A stretch of DNA of 26,134 nt. It comes from a bacterium UBP4_UBA6127. GTDB taxonomy: Bacteria; UBP4; UBA4092. The notes under the pieces are model-generated. The model did not search any database, was not told the DNA's origin, and was given only the letters and a program-made list of their open reading frames with translations. Where the stretch lies: the NCBI GenBank assembly GCA_002428325.1, contig DIVR01000062.1, forward strand, positions 3,898 to 30,031, written 5' to 3'. This document shows, piece after piece, positions 24,283-26,134 of this stretch. Both the position numbers and the translations under genes were made by a program. Every line of letters begins with the position of its first letter. Position 1 is the first letter of the stretch.

Positions 24283-25320
24283 TCAGTTATACCCTTTCCA
24301 CTGGCGAGATTTAACATCGGTTGAATATATGATCGGAGCAAATTCCACCCCATCCAAATCATGGTTCCCCCATCCTCCAAATACATATAAACCTTTATCA
24401 GTCTGTAGATGCGCAAATTGTATCCGTTCATGAGGGTGAGGTGCTCCCATACTCCATTCCCCTAAGGTACTGTCCGTCAAAAAGGGTGCTGATTCAGCTC
24501 CCCGAATATCTTCACCGGGTAATACTCCTGCTATTGTATATAAATAGTTTCCAACTTTGGCCAACATATGAGTCCTGTGTATAAAAGTTGATTTTGTTAA
24601 AATCGTCCATTCTCCAATAGTTCCATCAGAAAGAAGGCTAGCTGTTTCTGTATAATGTACATCTCCTGGACCATATACACTTGCTCCTCCCTGAATAAAC
24701 AACCTATCCCCAACCAAAATAACTCCTGTACCATACCGGGCTATATTATAATCGCTGCTCAAACGTGAAAATGTCCCAATACTCCCATTCGAATAAAGAG
24801 GCAGCCGCCAGATTTCACAGGTTCCGGGATATCCCCCAAACACATACAAATCCGTACTCGTCTGCAACCAGGTGGATGCCCAAAATCCCGGTGAAGGACA
24901 ATATCCAAAATACTCCCATTCTCCGATACTCCCCTCAGTATTTATCTTGGCTCTCTCAATGGTTGTTGATCTGTCTAAATAAGGTCCATTTCGTCCTGAT
25001 ATTGCATAAAGATACCCGGCATTGGCAAAAATGATACTGTCACTTCTTATTTCCAAGGGCCGACAGATTTCTTCTACCCATCCGGATAAAGTTCCATCAG
25101 GAAGGATTCCAGTTCTTAAAACTGGATAGGAAGTACCCGAAGAGAATTCAGAACCACCTACTATATAAACTGTCGTATCAATCAAAACAGCAGCACATTC
25201 TGAACGAGGAGAAGGTAAAGAAGTGAGAGAAGTCCATTCCCCCAAGGTTTGAGTAAACCCTGGGGGAGTGGCAACAACTATAAGTAACGTAACTAAACCA
25301 AGTAAAAACATTCTTTTCAT
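24283..25320 (-). CDS. Secreted kelch-like six-bladed propeller protein, copy 2
   Basis: The product has 345 residues, with the same ribosome site and an almost identical signal peptide to copy 1 (MKRMFLLGLVTLLIVVA, then TPPGFTQ). Blade markers are VYIVGGS, LYAISGR, LYVFGGY, LFIQGGA, LYTIAGV and LYVFGGW. Blades 1 and 3 are close to copy 1. The last blade and C-terminus (FAPIIYSTDVKSRQWKGYN) differ clearly from both other copies. It is probably exported and cell-surface or secreted, with unknown ligand. Variation between blades of otherwise identical paralogues suggests recombination or diversification. Confidence 0.88.
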   Translation of the reverse strand: MKRMFLLGLVTLLIVVATPPGFTQTLGEWTSLTSLPSPRSECAAVLIDTTVYIVGGSEFSSGTSYPVLRTGILPDGTLSGWVEEICRPLEIRSDSIIFANAGYLYAISGRNGPYLDRSTTIERAKINTEGSIGEWEYFGYCPSPGFWASTWLQTSTDLYVFGGYPGTCEIWRLPLYSNGSIGTFSRLSSDYNIARYGTGVILVGDRLFIQGGASVYGPGDVHYTETASLLSDGTIGEWTILTKSTFIHRTHMLAKVGNYLYTIAGVLPGEDIRGAESAPFLTDSTLGEWSMGAPHPHERIQFAHLQTDKGLYVFGGWGNHDLDGVEFAPIIYSTDVKSRQWKGYN

Positions 25321-25340
25321 ATATAGTCCTTTAGTTCATC

Positions 25341-25526
25341 TTATTCCGGTTTCAAGACTGCCACAATGTCTCTATTAAATTCAGGGGCTGTAACCTGAAT
25401 AGAACCTGTTAAAAATGAGGTGCTGGATAAAACATCCCCTGTACTGGCATTGAACCAAGTCAATCGTATTGGAGTAAAAGCAGGGAACCCGCTAAAGGCT
25501 AACCTTACATAATAAATAGACCTTAT
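25341..25526 (-). pseudogene. Startless 61-codon fragment, C-terminal domain remnant (spacer copy B)
   Basis: This is the counterpart of the fragment at 24080-24265, offset by exactly 1261 bases. The frame is intact and most differences are synonymous (for example ATC CGG against ATA CGA for Ile-Arg). One two-residue change is seen (Ser-Glu to Leu-Thr). No start codon or ribosome site serves it. Confidence 0.5.
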
Positions 25527-25543
25527 TTATGTTTCTTCCCCCT

Positions 25544-26134
25544 TCAGTTATACCCTTTCCACACTTTAGGCTTAACCTCTGAAGGCTCAGCTGGGATAAT
25601 CGGCGCATACTGTACACTTGACATAGGACTATTAAAAAAGCCACCAAGTACATATAAGCCCTTTTCAGTTTGGATATAGGCGAAATGTATTCGTGGATTT
25701 GGGTAAGGCGATAAACCCACCCAGGTTCCTAGAGTATAGTCAGATAGAATTTCTGCCGATTCTGTCTCAGTATCCACCCAACTGGGATAGCAGCCTGAGA
25801 TAGAATACAATCGTTTGCCAACTTCAGCTAATAGATGGGTCCAATGAAGGGCTAACGGCTTTGTTAGCAATTGCCAGGAGCCCAAATTACCATCGGCTAA
25901 AATCTGGGACACCTCAGCATAATCACTATTTGCATAATCACTACATCCACCTTGAACAAAGATTCGATCATCTACAATTGTGGCTCCAGCTCCATATCTT
26001 CCGCTATTTAAATTACTGCTAAGAAGGCTCCAAGTTCCAATACTTCCATTATCATATAGAGGGAACCGCCAGACTTCACCACTTCCAGGATAGTTCCCTA
26101 TTACATATAGGTTTGTACTTGTTTGTACCCAGGA
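25544..26134 (-). CDS. Secreted kelch-like propeller protein, copy 3 (partial, N-terminus beyond window)
   Basis: The frame is open from the right edge to the stop at 25544 (196 codons). It begins at SWVQTSTNLYVIGNYPGSGE, matching blade 3 of the complete copies, and continues through IFVQGGC, LYSISGC and LYVLGGF to VKPKVWKGYN. The C-terminal 70 residues are close to copy 1. The internal ATG near 25912 is not the true start, since homology continues upstream of it. Export is inferred from the other copies. Confidence 0.85.
   Translation of the reverse strand, partial: SWVQTSTNLYVIGNYPGSGEVWRFPLYDNGSIGTWSLLSSNLNSGRYGAGATIVDDRIFVQGGCSDYANSDYAEVSQILADGNLGSWQLLTKPLALHWTHLLAEVGKRLYSISGCYPSWVDTETESAEILSDYTLGTWVGLSPYPNPRIHFAYIQTEKGLYVLGGFFNSPMSSVQYAPIIPAEPSEVKPKVWKGYN

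Larger units (their letters stand above)
23028..26134 (-). repeat. Tandem array of kelch genes, period about 1.26 kb
   Basis: Stops of successive copies lie at 23028, 24283 and 25544 (periods 1255 and 1261). Spacers 24060-24282 and 25321-25543 are nearly identical and have no indels. The first 100 or so coding bases are also nearly identical, while the middle of each gene has diverged. The array ends sharply just past the stop of copy 1 and continues beyond the right edge. Confidence 0.9.

Noticed and set aside
23028..26134. CRISPR array or transposon as explanation of the repeats
   Set aside because: The repeat unit is a 1.26 kb gene plus spacer, with no short direct repeats, transposase or terminal inverted repeats.

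Overview
The window is about 26 kb of moderately AT-rich bacterial DNA with no rRNA, tRNA, CRISPR array or insertion sequence that I can see. Several genes suggest a Gram-negative-type, probably anaerobic or fermentative bacterium from a deep-branching or candidate lineage: a FabV-type enoyl reductase, a minor pseudopilin operon, secreted beta-propeller proteins, and a protein ending in a VPVELSEFEA-like stretch of the kind common in the FCB superphylum. No marker here allows a firm taxonomic call. Shine-Dalgarno sites are clear, GTG and TTG starts are common, and sigma70-like -35/-10 pairs are recognisable.

Layout. 1-4477 (minus) looks like one operon: a thermonuclease-like domain fused to a very large beta-propeller, a 68-residue small protein, and a seven-helix membrane sensor entering a PAS domain and cut by the left edge. 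4640-6221 holds purA with its terminator and a leader containing a second terminator-like hairpin. 6158-9850 (minus) is a serine-metabolism operon: class V aminotransferase, AlkD-like HEAT-repeat protein, and serA, with a good promoter at one end and a terminator at the other. 9902-10273 is a QueD/PTPS enzyme. 10317-13264 (minus) is a four-gene pseudopilin operon (GspH/FimT-, GspI/PilV-, GspJ/PilW- and PilX-like), with a consensus promoter and a terminator.

Divergent from it, 13482-15170 (plus) encodes a secreted Asp-box propeller protein. A 611-base AT-rich gap follows, with a terminator, an 18-base perfect palindrome and a promoter. 15782-17839 (plus) encodes a double ATP-cone protein whose body resembles class III ribonucleotide reductase but lacks its catalytic C-terminus. 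FabV (minus), a GT39/PMT-type membrane glycosyltransferase (plus) and a DegT-type sugar aminotransferase (plus) follow. The last two suggest surface glycan or glycoprotein synthesis.

From 23028 to the right edge lies a tandem array (period about 1.26 kb) of secreted six-bladed kelch-like proteins on the minus strand. Two copies are complete and a third runs off the window. In the two complete spacers between copies there is a startless 61-codon fragment that looks like the C-terminal end of another secreted protein.

The most unusual items are the nuclease-propeller/sensor operon, the apparently non-catalytic NrdD-like protein, and the kelch array with its conserved spacer fragments.
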